Positions 22,242-31,211 of a DNA stretch of 40,783 nt are shown here, in pieces (position 1 is the first letter of the stretch; each line of letters begins with the position of its first letter). The notes beneath the pieces are model-generated. The model did no database searches and was not told the origin of the DNA. It worked only from the letters and a program-made list of their open reading frames with translations. The DNA comes from Seminavis robusta (taxonomy: Eukaryota > Bacillariophyta > Bacillariophyceae > Naviculales > Naviculaceae). The stretch is taken from the NCBI GenBank assembly GCA_903772945.1, contig CAICTM010000982.1, forward strand, positions 1-40,783. Direction: 5' to 3'. Made by a program: the position numbers and the translations under genes.

Positions 22242-24080
22242 ATGCCGAGTATCTTTAGACTTAGACAGCAGCAACAACAACAACAAAATCAAAGATGGCG
22301 TCTTGTCGTTCGAATGCCCTCGTTCCCACAATCAGCGGTACTTTTGCTGCTGCTCTTATTGATTCAGTCTCACCTGCTGGTCGTGGTGGACGGGATTACA
22401 CGTGAAGGATGTCTCGAGAATTACCTACCAGAACGCGTAGCTTGCTACGATGATTCGAACATTTTCGGGGACGCTTGTCGAGATTTGCCCATTCCATCGG
22501 AAGCGTTTCCGTCGCAGCATTTGAACGATCAAGGATTCGCCTTGATTCGTATTCGCGACACGATCACAACCCAAGCGTACGTCGTCACGGAGAATACCGC
22601 ATTGGCGCTGATCGTGTTGGATATCGCGAGTGAAACAGAAACAGAAGAAGAGACTGAGGAAGAACGCAGTCCCGGACCAGTCTTTACCGTGTCGGCGGGA
22701 GCCACGTTACACGACAATGCAAGAGACGACCGCAAAGGCAAAGACGATAACAAAAACGGAAATCGCAAAAGGCGGAAACTCAAGGGGCACTCTGATCAAA
22801 ATCACAATAATAATCGGCTATTGAAAGAAGAACGGAAAAAGAAAAATTCCGAAACGGAGAGTCGGGAACCAAAAGATGATGTGGATGTTCAGAGAGTTGT
22901 GGTGTCTAACGCTGCAGAACAGGAAGAATCTCCATTCGAGGAACTTGCTGTGTCACCCACTCATGAGGCTATTTATACGGCTCCGCCTACCTTTGCTCCA
23001 ACACCATCACCTTCTGAACCCACTGAAACTCCTGGCAAAGGCAAACGGCCAACCCAACAGCGACGACCCATCCACGTGGCAATGATCGACTTCCCCGAGG
23101 CATTTCTAAGAAGAGATCCAAGCACTGGTAAAACTGTCAACAATATTATGTTGCCAGCGTTGGAAGAAATCTTGACCGAACACAATTTCTCCAAACAGGA
23201 TATTGAACAAGCCTTGATGATATACACCCATGGCCACACAGACCACACCGGTGGCGCCAATTTTACGCTGCAAGTTCTGCGAGACGATTGGAAGGTTCCT
23301 GAAGTACACATTCTGGCATCCGAAGCTGTAGTGGAAACGTATGAAACCTTGATCGAGCGAGGTTTGTGGACGTTTCGGGCACCCATCCCAACGGTACCGG
23401 TGCCAACGTACGACTTGACACCCGAAGTGTTCACCGTTTCACTGGGACAATCCACACAAATACAGCTGCATCCAACCAATGGACATACAAGCGCTGGTCA
23501 GCAGGACTTTATTGTTTACATGGAAGCTCTCCCAGCGAGCCGCAGCAGCTCAAATACTAATAATGGTGGGCAAGCAGCGCAACCACCGATCCTCATGTAC
23601 GTGGATGCAATCTTTCCACAGTGGGCACCCCCCTTTCGATTCGGGACGGATGATTTGTTGAGTTACATTCTCCTTCATGACAAGCTCCTGGAGTTTGACA
23701 TGGAGGGCTTTGATGATGATGATGATGATGGTGATGATGATGGAGAGGAGGGTGTCTTTATTGGCGGACACGTCAACCAAGTCGGAACTCGGCAAGATAT
23801 TTTGCTGAGTCAAGAGCTGCTGGAAGTCGTGCTGGACGCTGCCTCGGACGCTCTCATGGCAGTTGACATTAATCCTATCGCTGTTGACATTGGATTCTTT
23901 GATCCGAACTCGATTGGCTTTAGTAATCGATGGGCACTCTTTCGAGACTACAAGACTGTGGTGCTCCGGCATTGTGCCAAGAGCGTTGTGCAGCAAATGG
24001 GCTGTCAGTTGGCTGGACTCGATGTTGTCGCGGAATCGCTCTGCGATATTGGACAGCTCTTTTGGGGGATTGTGGCATAG
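22242..24080 (+). CDS. Metallo-beta-lactamase-fold hydrolase with N-terminal hydrophobic segment
   Basis: A single-exon frame of 612 codons. The zinc-binding signature THGHTDH places H330, H332, D334 and H335. Later ligand candidates follow in the expected order: H415 (NGHTSAG), D455 (MYVDAIF) and H510 (GGHVNQ). The full MBL metal set is therefore present and an active hydrolase is plausible. Residues about 28-48 are a Leu-rich hydrophobic segment (LLLLLLLIQSHLLVVV) that could be a signal peptide after a long n-region, or a signal anchor, so secretion or membrane attachment is inferred. A charged low-complexity insertion of about 130 residues (about 132-265) splits the N-terminal strands from the active site. 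An Asp run (from GAT repeats) lies at about 491-503. The substrate is unknown. The context gives no pathway: it lies between LRR genes but shares no motif with them. Confidence 0.85.
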   Translation: MPSIFRLRQQQQQQQNQRWRLVVRMPSFPQSAVLLLLLLLIQSHLLVVVDGITREGCLENYLPERVACYDDSNIFGDACRDLPIPSEAFPSQHLNDQGFALIRIRDTITTQAYVVTENTALALIVLDIASETETEEETEEERSPGPVFTVSAGATLHDNARDDRKGKDDNKNGNRKRRKLKGHSDQNHNNNRLLKEERKKKNSETESREPKDDVDVQRVVVSNAAEQEESPFEELAVSPTHEAIYTAPPTFAPTPSPSEPTETPGKGKRPTQQRRPIHVAMIDFPEAFLRRDPSTGKTVNNIMLPALEEILTEHNFSKQDIEQALMIYTHGHTDHTGGANFTLQVLRDDWKVPEVHILASEAVVETYETLIERGLWTFRAPIPTVPVPTYDLTPEVFTVSLGQSTQIQLHPTNGHTSAGQQDFIVYMEALPASRSSSNTNNGGQAAQPPILMYVDAIFPQWAPPFRFGTDDLLSYILLHDKLLEFDMEGFDDDDDDGDDDGEEGVFIGGHVNQVGTRQDILLSQELLEVVLDAASDALMAVDINPIAVDIGFFDPNSIGFSNRWALFRDYKTVVLRHCAKSVVQQMGCQLAGLDVVAESLCDIGQLFWGIVA

Positions 24081-25309
24081 AGCAGGCAAGCAAAAACACG
24101 CACATCTCTGGGGCATGGTTGGACGATTGGATGTCTCCGAAAGGTTCTGTTACGGTGCATCAAGCCGGCCGTGGCCTTCTTCTGTGGCTCGAGTTGGTCA
24201 GGTCAGGAGAAGAGATTGCCTGATCTCATTCCCCATGGATTTGCAATGAAGAAGGCCGACCAGGCCACAGCAGTTTCCCCCAAGCGGCCAACGTTTTAAA
24301 GCGGGCAGAGCAGTTCGCACCGGTCAACCAACCAACTCATTCAACCAACAATTCGAAATGGCGAATCCAGTGCCATGTAAGCGAAGGGTAGAATAGTCAG
24401 CGCCAAGCCTCCGATGATCTGAGTCACGTTAGGTTGGAAAACCTTGAGAGAGGCTTTCGAAGGCTTCAAGCTACCTGTAGCAGAGCATCGTACCGGTGCA
24501 ACCGGTGCACTATGAAAATTGCAGAAAAGAGATGGCGACATGCAGCCGCTTAATTACGGGCAACACTCGGTCGGCTGCAACCTTGAGCCTTTGATTCCTC
24601 ACTAAAGGAGAGCCACCGTGCTGATCTTCAGTTCAGTTCAGAGCAATGTGAAGTCGACTTCGTGCTCAAATGGAGTTTTTTTGGCAACATCTTGCAGGCC
24701 TACCACTCGTTCTTTCCGTCTCAGGCGTTACTACTATAGCCAGATAGACATCATTTGCATTCCTGGTAGCTGTTTTTCAATGCATGGTAGCTGTCTCTGT
24801 TTAGTAGCTTCTGGAATACATACCACTTTGGTACGAACTCAAAAAAGTCCTGAGAAGTTGGAAGAAAACTTGTTTTGGCTGGCTCGTAATTCCTATCAGC
24901 ATCCCCATCCTGCTTCCTTGGTCACTTGAGAACCTATGAAAACGTAAATAGCTGTGACAGCAATTGTTGATTTCATTTGCATGCCCCTGGCCCCACTATG
25001 TAATGGTGGGTAGCACTGGGAGACTGCAGGGGGGATGCAAGGGGACAAATGAGGAAGTAGAGGGTTTGAGGGAGAGTAAGAGGGGGCTGTGTTACATGTT
25101 TGTCTCCATTTCAGCCACACATATGGAGGTGGTGGGCCCGAAGAATAGCGGGGCTGAGCCGAGCATTAACAGAGCCACGCACCACTGGTACAGAGCGAAG
25201 AGGAGAGTCGGAAGTCGTGGTACTACAACCTTAAAAAAGAATGCATCGATAGAGCTTTATAAATTGTCACATATTTATGCTGTAACGTTCATTGCCATTG
25301 AAAATATGC
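24081..25309. other. Intergenic between MBL-fold gene and LRR gene C
   Basis: The spacer between the convergent 3' ends of the MBL gene (plus) and LRR gene C (minus). Apart from the small minus-strand ORF at 24341-24541 no gene is supported. 24955-25110 is a G-rich, purine-rich stretch without coding features. Confidence 0.45.
24341..24541 (-). CDS. Small hypothetical protein with one hydrophobic segment
   Basis: A 66-codon ORF with an ATG start. The N-terminal half is basic and Ser-rich without acidic residues, like an organelle-targeting peptide. The C-terminal half has one hydrophobic stretch (QIIGGLALTILPFAYMALD). The size and layout would suit a small inner-membrane subunit of an organelle, but no family was recognised. 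Its length is within what chance would give, and there is no conservation evidence. Confidence 0.3.
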   Translation of the reverse strand: MSPSLFCNFHSAPVAPVRCSATGSLKPSKASLKVFQPNVTQIIGGLALTILPFAYMALDSPFRIVG

Positions 25310-28090
25310 TTAGCCACATCCACATGCATTGCAGGTGCATGCCACAGGAAAAGGGTCTGGATCACAGTCAACAGTTATCGAAGTTAAGCTTGGGCTGGAA
25401 CACAGATTGGCCGGAACACTACCCAACAACTGGTTGTCATTCAACCCCAACGTAGTCAATCCGGTCAAAAGTCCTATCTCGGATGGAACGTTCCCGCTCA
25501 AGCTATTTGCAGACAAGCTCAAGGTAGTTAAACCCGCCAACAATCCGAGCTCTGGTGGAATATTTCCGTTCAAGGTATTCTGCAACACGCTCAAATAAAC
25601 CAATCCAGTCAAGAACCCAAGCTCTTCCGGCAGGCTTCCACTCAAGCTATTTTGCCACAAGTTCAACATGGTGAATCCAGTCAACAAGCCTATCTCCGAT
25701 GGGATGTGTCCGTTCAAGCCATTGACGTACAGGTTCAACTCTGTCATTGCAGTCAACAATCCGACCTCCGAGGGAATGCTCCCGCTAAAGTTGTTGACAT
25801 GAAAGTTTAACTCGGCAAGTGCCGTCCACGCCCCAATCTCAGATGGTATGATCCCGCTGAAACTATTCCGGGACAAGGTCAAGGTTTCCAATCGAGTCAG
25901 CAAGCCTATCTCGGTCGGCAGGCTACCGCTGAGGTTATTCCGACTCAAACTGAAGAAAACCAACCCAGTCAACATGCCAATTTCCGATGGAAGGCTTCCG
26001 CTCAAGTCATTGGACGAGAAGCTCAACCGATGCAGCCGAGTCAACAATCCAATCTGAGTGGGAATGGTTCCCATGAGATCAACATCTGCCCTATCAATTC
26101 CTGTGGTGTTTGCGACGTAGTAGGTTGTTCCAAACAGTTCAACTGTTTCTGTTGTGGCTGTGGTTGGAATACTTGTAATGAGTGGCTGCTGTGGAGTGGG
26201 ACTAGGACTGAGAATAGTTGTTTCATTGGTTGGCATTGCTGTGGGTGAATTATTGTTTGTTGGAGGTCTTGTGGTGGGATTGATTGTGGTCGGAGGTCCT
26301 GTTGTTGGTGGGTTGGTGGGCCTCAATGTTGGCCGTGATGTTGGTCGGTTAGTGGGCCGTAATGATGGCCGGGGTGTTGGGCGATTGGTAGGCCGTGGTG
26401 TTGGGTTAGGAGTGGTTGGCCTTAACGTTGGCTTTTTGGTTGGGGGGGATGTGGATGGTCGTGGTGTTGGGCGATTGGTGGGCCTTTGCGTTGGTGGAAG
26501 CGTGGATGGCATGGACGTTGGGCTGCGGGTAGCCAAGGGTATGGGTATGATGGTGGATGGAGGAAGGGTTGGATCTGGTGTTGGTTCTTTGGTGGGCCTT
26601 TGCGTTGGGTTCGTCGTGGATGGCGCGGATGTTGGCGACATGGTTGTGCCATTTGTTGGCGTTTGTGTTGGAATTCCTGCCGATGGTGGTAATGATGATG
26701 ATGATGATGATGATGGGTCGCTGCTGGGACCACTAGTAACAAAAGGACGGAAAGTATGGTTGATGGATGGGTTTGGCGATGGATGAACGGTTGGGTCTGC
26801 TGTTGGGTCATTGGAGGGTCTTCCCGAACCTGTAGTTGGCTTTATCGATGGCGAAAATGACGGGATGGTGGTAGGACCACCGGTACTAGTACCGGTGGGA
26901 CTGGTGGTAGGATTCTTGGTTGTCATCTCTTGTGCTGATGGTTGGGTGGTTGTATTTGCTGGAAGGATGGGTGCTGGAGTAATGATATCACTGCTGCCAC
27001 TGGTGGTACTAGAACTTGCGCTGGAACTGTCCCTGGAAGCACTGTCAGCGACGGACATGGCACTGTCGGTCACATTTAGAATAACGACAGCGATTGCTAC
27101 TGCCGCAATGACGAGAGTAGCGACCGTGAGAGCCCGACAAGTTCTCTTGGATGCCTGGCAAGCACATCTGATATTGTCTTGTGGTGGTGGTGTTTCGTCA
27201 TTGTTGTGATTGTGGGTGCTGTTGTCGTTGATGCTCATGGTGCTTCTGTGGATACTGGTGGATGCATTAGTAGTCGTGGTGAGTGCGTTTGTGGTTGGCG
27301 GTGGTGGTGGTGTGTCATGATTTCCATCCTGAGGTGGCGTGGGCACCAGTGGTGGTTCTGGTAGTTTATCAGGTGATGGAGGACCATTTCCCTGTTTGCT
27401 AGCTTCATCGCCATTGCCCATGCTATCCGCGCTATCCTGTGGTTCCTCTGCAATACTCTTGGGCGATTTGGTGCCTGGTGTTAGTGCTGGTGTTAGTGCT
27501 GGTGTAGGCATTGGTACTGGTACTGGTACTATAGCTGCAGCTGCTGCATGGGAGGGAGAAAGTTCGTCACTGACAGCATCAATCTTGAGGTGAATCAAGC
27601 TAGGAGTCCAAAGATCTCCAGCTGGGGAATCAGGGACTGACAGAACAGATCCATTGCTGCTATCCACTTCAGTACTCATATGATTGCTAGTTTCCTCCTT
27701 TGGCTTAGCTAGTCCATGCTTAGCTAGTCCATGTCTTTCCTCAGGATCTCTTTTGACTTTGGCAAAATTGACCCTAACCTTATTCTGAATGGTCTGATTC
27801 CCATCTTCTTGCTGCTCTTCTTCTTCATCGTCTTTTTCATCTTTTTCAGATTCATCAGACTCTGGTACTAGCAGGACAGAAACCAGAGGGGCTTCATCCG
27901 CATCATCATCTGCAGTCTTGTGAGCCGCATTGGTCTGAGTGGCAATGGGGGTAGCAGAAGCCACGGGAATGGAGGCTCTTGCTCCCACACCTCCTGAAGA
28001 TACCCCTGTTCCAGCACCTACCGGTACATCTTCTTGTAAGGCTCCTTCATCTTGGTATTCTTGATCAGCGCGAGACCCGTCAGGTTCCAT
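25310..28090 (-). CDS. LRR single-pass membrane protein C, intronless, Pro/Thr stalk
   Basis: A single frame of 926 residues from ATG 28088-28090 (MEPDGSRADQEYQDEGALQE). The open frame extends 69 codons upstream but contains no ATG there. Residues 1 to about 310 are acidic, Pro/Ser-rich low complexity. CACQASKRTCR precedes a transmembrane helix at about 315-336. A long Thr/Pro stalk (about 365-640) follows, with repeats such as NRPTPRPS and LRPTNRPT, a likely O-glycosylated spacer. Nine or ten regular 24-residue LRRs come next (SGSLPSEIGLLTGL type). The end is Cys-rich (VDCDPDPFPVACTCNACGCG). It lacks the QRFALATLYYAT cap of the B genes and has no introns, so it is a more distant family member. 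The near-identical LRRs suggest recent internal amplification. The orientation (cytosolic N-terminus) is inferred from the absence of a signal peptide. Confidence 0.85.
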   Translation of the reverse strand: MEPDGSRADQEYQDEGALQEDVPVGAGTGVSSGGVGARASIPVASATPIATQTNAAHKTADDDADEAPLVSVLLVPESDESEKDEKDDEEEEQQEDGNQTIQNKVRVNFAKVKRDPEERHGLAKHGLAKPKEETSNHMSTEVDSSNGSVLSVPDSPAGDLWTPSLIHLKIDAVSDELSPSHAAAAAIVPVPVPMPTPALTPALTPGTKSPKSIAEEPQDSADSMGNGDEASKQGNGPPSPDKLPEPPLVPTPPQDGNHDTPPPPPTTNALTTTTNASTSIHRSTMSINDNSTHNHNNDETPPPQDNIRCACQASKRTCRALTVATLVIAAVAIAVVILNVTDSAMSVADSASRDSSSASSSTTSGSSDIITPAPILPANTTTQPSAQEMTTKNPTTSPTGTSTGGPTTIPSFSPSIKPTTGSGRPSNDPTADPTVHPSPNPSINHTFRPFVTSGPSSDPSSSSSSSLPPSAGIPTQTPTNGTTMSPTSAPSTTNPTQRPTKEPTPDPTLPPSTIIPIPLATRSPTSMPSTLPPTQRPTNRPTPRPSTSPPTKKPTLRPTTPNPTPRPTNRPTPRPSLRPTNRPTSRPTLRPTNPPTTGPPTTINPTTRPPTNNNSPTAMPTNETTILSPSPTPQQPLITSIPTTATTETVELFGTTYYVANTTGIDRADVDLMGTIPTQIGLLTRLHRLSFSSNDLSGSLPSEIGMLTGLVFFSLSRNNLSGSLPTEIGLLTRLETLTLSRNSFSGIIPSEIGAWTALAELNFHVNNFSGSIPSEVGLLTAMTELNLYVNGLNGHIPSEIGLLTGFTMLNLWQNSLSGSLPEELGFLTGLVYLSVLQNTLNGNIPPELGLLAGLTTLSLSANSLSGNVPSEIGLLTGLTTLGLNDNQLLGSVPANLCSSPSLTSITVDCDPDPFPVACTCNACGCG
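26335..26620. repeat. Tandem Pro/Thr-coding minisatellite in LRR gene C
   Basis: Degenerate tandem copies of a 12-24-nt unit, read on plus as GGCCGTGGTGTTGGGCGATT and variants, encode the NRPTPRPS-type stalk repeats on minus. The plus-strand Gly/Val-rich ORF over the same bases is its shadow. Copy number is likely variable between alleles. Confidence 0.7.
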
Positions 28091-28567
28091 GGTTGATAGA
28101 CTACTATTAATTGTATGATGGCAAACTAAAACAAAGATGGTGTTGTCCTTGCTTGTCCTCGCTATTTTTAGTAGAGGCTGTCCCTCATTTTTCTTTGCTG
28201 CTCCACGAGAATGGTACCAGTACTGCGCAGACGCTTCCCGCCTCTTTTTGGTATCCAAGACTGGAGGGACTCTAAGTGAACTGGACACCAGACTCAAGAC
28301 ATTATATCTCCAGATACCGGTATACTGGTACCTGGTACTCTCACGGCTCGTCTATACATGTAGTCGAATGTTCTTGGCAGGACTTGTGCCACTTGGCACC
28401 AAGGCATTGGGTATGGTAGCCATGAATATTTTAGTCAACATTTTGCTGCTTTTCATACATGTATACATACTAGTGCTAGTTTACGAGCAAAGCCTCAGAA
28501 AGTCACACAGCTGCAGTGCAATAGTAACGGTACAGTAGGCAAGCTCTGGCAATAATAGATACCAGAA
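28091..28567. other. Intergenic, 5' flank of LRR gene C
   Basis: No supported gene. It contains TACCGGTATACTGGTACCTGG at about 28314-28334, one of the recurrent palindromic motifs. Confidence 0.4.
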
Positions 28568-28800
28568 GGCTCAGACGGCAGGAAAGACACCACACATTGA
28601 ACCTCCGGGGCCGGCACTGAGGCCAGCCCCAATGAACCCAAAAGCGGGTCAAGTAGAATCACACCACTGATAAGGAGTAAGGGAAAACCCAACAGGAATA
28701 TCAATCTCTGCCAGCCAATAAACACAGGGAACTAGAAATGCATCCAAGGTATAGACACATCCACAAACACAGGAAACCTGTGCACCCAAATGAAGCCCAC
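28568..28800 (-). pseudogene. Decayed 3' fragment of the Cys-rich TIR element
   Basis: Read on minus, this matches the 3' part of the element at 2464-3234. PCVYWLAEIDIP corresponds to PCVYWMAEIDIP, and the terminal repeat is present at 28568-28609 (GGCTCAGACGGCAGGAAAGA...) with a 3-nt insertion after GGCTCAG. A deletion and a frameshift separate the AEIDIP block from the GGSMCGVFPA end. The 5' half and the second terminal repeat are not found. Flanking bases are not TA on the visible side. It also extends further than the first copy upstream of PCVYW (CVCGCVYTLDA). Confidence 0.65.
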
Positions 28801-29397
28801 CAAGACAGACACGACCCCATTGGCCACCAGAGTAAATCATTTGGGTGAAGGAACCATCCAAGGCCAGGCCAGCTTCCAAGTGGAAGCCCTTATATTGAAT
28901 TTCTCCACTCTGCTTGTTTGTTGTTTGTTGTATTTATATTTGTATTTGTATTTGTATTTGTATTTGTCCTACCCAAAGGTGTAGCCGTGCACTTTTGTAG
29001 GATTCCTTGCATTGCTTGAATTTGTTGTGGGCGGTTTGAATAGACTCTTTCTTCCTTCGTGCTCTGATATGCAGTTTGCTTGCACGGATCCGGCGCCGTT
29101 GCGTGTATGGGAAGGGGGCAATCGTGCGTTCTGAGGCTCATCATCGAATGCATACGGTACCCCGATGCAGAACTGCAGAGGGGCCGAAGTTGCTTGCCTC
29201 TAGTTTAGTTCGTTGGGCGTGACTTCTGTTTGCTTGGCAATCGCAAGCAAGCAACGTCAAGGTTGTGGCACAGGGTATGGTCCGGTTGGTACTCTACATG
29301 TTGGCTACTCGCTCCGAGCGCCGTATCACAATATCGTTCGAGGTGCGTGGTTCCGGCTCGAGGTACCGTACCGGTTCTTGTCTACTCTCTTGTGCAC
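28801..29397. other. Intergenic with hexanucleotide microsatellite
   Basis: No supported gene. A TTTGTA-type microsatellite occupies 28931-28967. The rest has only short ORFs without features. Confidence 0.45.
28931..28967. repeat. TATTTG hexanucleotide microsatellite
   Basis: About six tandem copies of TATTTG, the first one variant (TATTTA), next to the decayed Cys-rich element copy. Confidence 0.85.
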
Positions 29398-29399
29398 TA

Positions 29400-29862
29400 C
29401 AGTTGTTTGCGTCAGGATTGTCCAATAGCTCTGCAACCTAAAAAAAAAAACGCAGCAAAATCGCTCCATCTCTCCGTAGCCAAAATCGCTCCGTACGTAT
29501 TACATAGAACAACTTGTCTTGTTCCAGAGACTCATCAAGCCAAGGCAACCAAGGCAGGAATCTCTTCTCTACTACCATAGAAGATAGCTGACACTGAAGA
29601 CTGGAGCAGCAGGTGCCGATTGCAGCCAGAGAGAGTCAAAAGCTGAAAATAGACTCCACTTGATTCGCCTCTTCTTTCTGCCATTGTTTCAGATTGTGGG
29701 CGTTTGTGCCACAAACAAGGTCACTCCCAAGGCAACCAAGCCAGGGATCTCTTCATACTACTACTACTAGCAACAGTTGGCATGAAGACTGGAGCAGCAG
29801 GGGCCGATTGCAGCCAGAGAGAGTCAAAAGCTGAAATTGTATTTTCTTTCAAATCTACCACA
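29400..29862. repeat. Left terminal inverted repeat, bipartite
   Basis: About 460 bp, imperfectly matched by 33804-34265 in reverse. It contains two direct copies of a unit: CCAAGGCAACCAAG, then GGAATCTCTTC or GGGATCTCTTC, then GAAGACTGGAGCAGCAGG and GAGAGAGTCAAAAGCTGAAA. The copies lie at about 29535-29647 and 29726-29845. A poly-A run lies at 29441-29451. The inner end, TTGTATTTTCTTTC, stops just before the transposase ATG. Confidence 0.8.
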
Positions 29863-31155
29863 ATGGCCACCATGAGCACCAGGGAAAGCACAAACTCCAA
29901 GCACCGAGTTGGAATGAATATCAATGATGTGAATATTCAAGAAGCTGCCATCAACAAGGCCTGTGAATTCATGGGCCCTGATATGTACATCTACGGAATT
30001 GGATCCAACAAGAAATACAAGCATGGAGATACCCTCCTCCAAGAAGTGAGGAAAGCTTGTGGCTTCCAGGTGTCCTACAAGCAGCTGCAACGGTGGATTT
30101 CCTACTACAAGAAATTTGGAGAAGCTCCTGCCAGAACTAGGAGAGAACACCGGACAACTATCAAAGGATTGCGCACTATGAATCCCAAACAGTTCACCAT
30201 AGCCGACCAGGATATCCTCAAGGAGATTGTGGATCAAGAGCCCCAGCTTTATTTAGATGAGATCCAAGAGCAGCTGGCTGCCAGAACTGGCAAAGCTTGG
30301 ACGACTAGCACCATTTGGCGTCATCTACACAGCAAGCGCATTGGCTACTCTCTGAAAACTGCAGTTTGGAAAGCCAGGCAGCAATCACTGACCGAAGTGG
30401 CTCGATTTCACGTTCGAATGAATGATTATGTGCAGCATCCACGCCAGCTAATTTATGTTGATGAAACCTCTAGAAGCTCCAAGGCATCAAGGAGACGAAG
30501 AGGTTGGTCTCCTCGGGGAGTCACTCCCATCATTACTTCTCGGATGGAGAGGGAATTCGACAAGAAATACACTCTCATTGCTGCCTGCAATTGGGAGGGT
30601 TTTGAGATCGGCGCATGCCACATTGTGGAAAGAGAGACCAGCAATAGAGACACCAATCCAGACAGAGGAACCGTCGATACCGAACGATTCGAACATTGGG
30701 TCGAGCATTTTTTGGTCCCAGTTCTCGGGAGTTTTGTTGACTGTGAACCCAATTCTATAGTTGTCATGGATAACGCTTCGATTCATTTTTCGGACCGCAT
30801 CACAGAGCAAATTGCCAATACTGGTGCCATTATGGTACTCACCGCACCCTACAGTCCCGAGCTAAATCCAATTGAGTACATGTTCAAAATCTACAAGGAC
30901 TCGCTCAAGCGTCTATCCTACGATCGATCCCTTCATTGGACGGCTGCTCACCACAGCTCCCTGGTTGCCGTCACTCCTGATACGGCCAAGGCATTCTTCC
31001 GAAAATGTGAGGTTCCTGGAATCGAAAATTGGTACCATGAACAGCAACTGGAAAAGGAAGAAAATGAGCTTTTGTTTCTAGCTGTCCTCCCGCCTCGACT
31101 GATTCTCTTGCATGAACTTTTATTTGATGGAGATTCAGGGGATGGGCTATTCTAA
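29863..31155 (+). CDS. DD34E transposase (Tc1/mariner/IS630 superfamily)
   Basis: 430 residues from ATG in the context CCACAATGG. An in-frame ATG at 29782 exists, but it lies in terminal-repeat sequence duplicated elsewhere, so 29863 is preferred. The N-terminal about 140 residues contain helix-turn-helix-like segments (CGFQVSYKQLQRWISYYKKF; TIWRHLHSKRIGYS) for binding the terminal repeats. The DDE_3-type catalytic core follows, with D200 (YVDET), D303 (VMDNASIH) and E338 (PELNPIE). There are 34 residues between the second Asp and the Glu, the DD34E spacing of Tc1-like and IS630 enzymes. All catalytic residues are present and the frame is intact, so it is likely active or recently active. It would excise and integrate the element at TA sites in the nucleus. 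It has no introns. Confidence 0.92.
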   Translation: MATMSTRESTNSKHRVGMNINDVNIQEAAINKACEFMGPDMYIYGIGSNKKYKHGDTLLQEVRKACGFQVSYKQLQRWISYYKKFGEAPARTRREHRTTIKGLRTMNPKQFTIADQDILKEIVDQEPQLYLDEIQEQLAARTGKAWTTSTIWRHLHSKRIGYSLKTAVWKARQQSLTEVARFHVRMNDYVQHPRQLIYVDETSRSSKASRRRRGWSPRGVTPIITSRMEREFDKKYTLIAACNWEGFEIGACHIVERETSNRDTNPDRGTVDTERFEHWVEHFLVPVLGSFVDCEPNSIVVMDNASIHFSDRITEQIANTGAIMVLTAPYSPELNPIEYMFKIYKDSLKRLSYDRSLHWTAAHHSSLVAVTPDTAKAFFRKCEVPGIENWYHEQQLEKEENELLFLAVLPPRLILLHELLFDGDSGDGLF

Positions 31156-31206
31156 TCAATATGTACTAATGAAATAATGTAATCAATATGTACTAATGCA
31201 TTAGTA
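31153..31206. repeat. 19-bp direct repeat and 16-bp palindrome between the transposon ORFs
   Basis: TAATCAATATGTACTAATG occurs at 31153-31171 and again at 31180-31198. TACTAATGCATTAGTA (31191-31206) is a perfect palindrome. Both lie in the 56-bp gap between the convergent stop codons, where the 3'-end signals of both transcripts must lie. Confidence 0.7.
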
Positions 31207-31211
31207 GGGAG

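Noticed and set aside
24964..25455. Plus-strand 163-codon ORF
   Set aside because: The composition is not protein-like, and it overlaps the 3' end of LRR gene C antisense.
26154..26786. Plus-strand 210-codon Val/Gly-rich ORF
   Set aside because: It is the antisense shadow of the Pro/Thr minisatellite in LRR gene C and has no independent start or domain.
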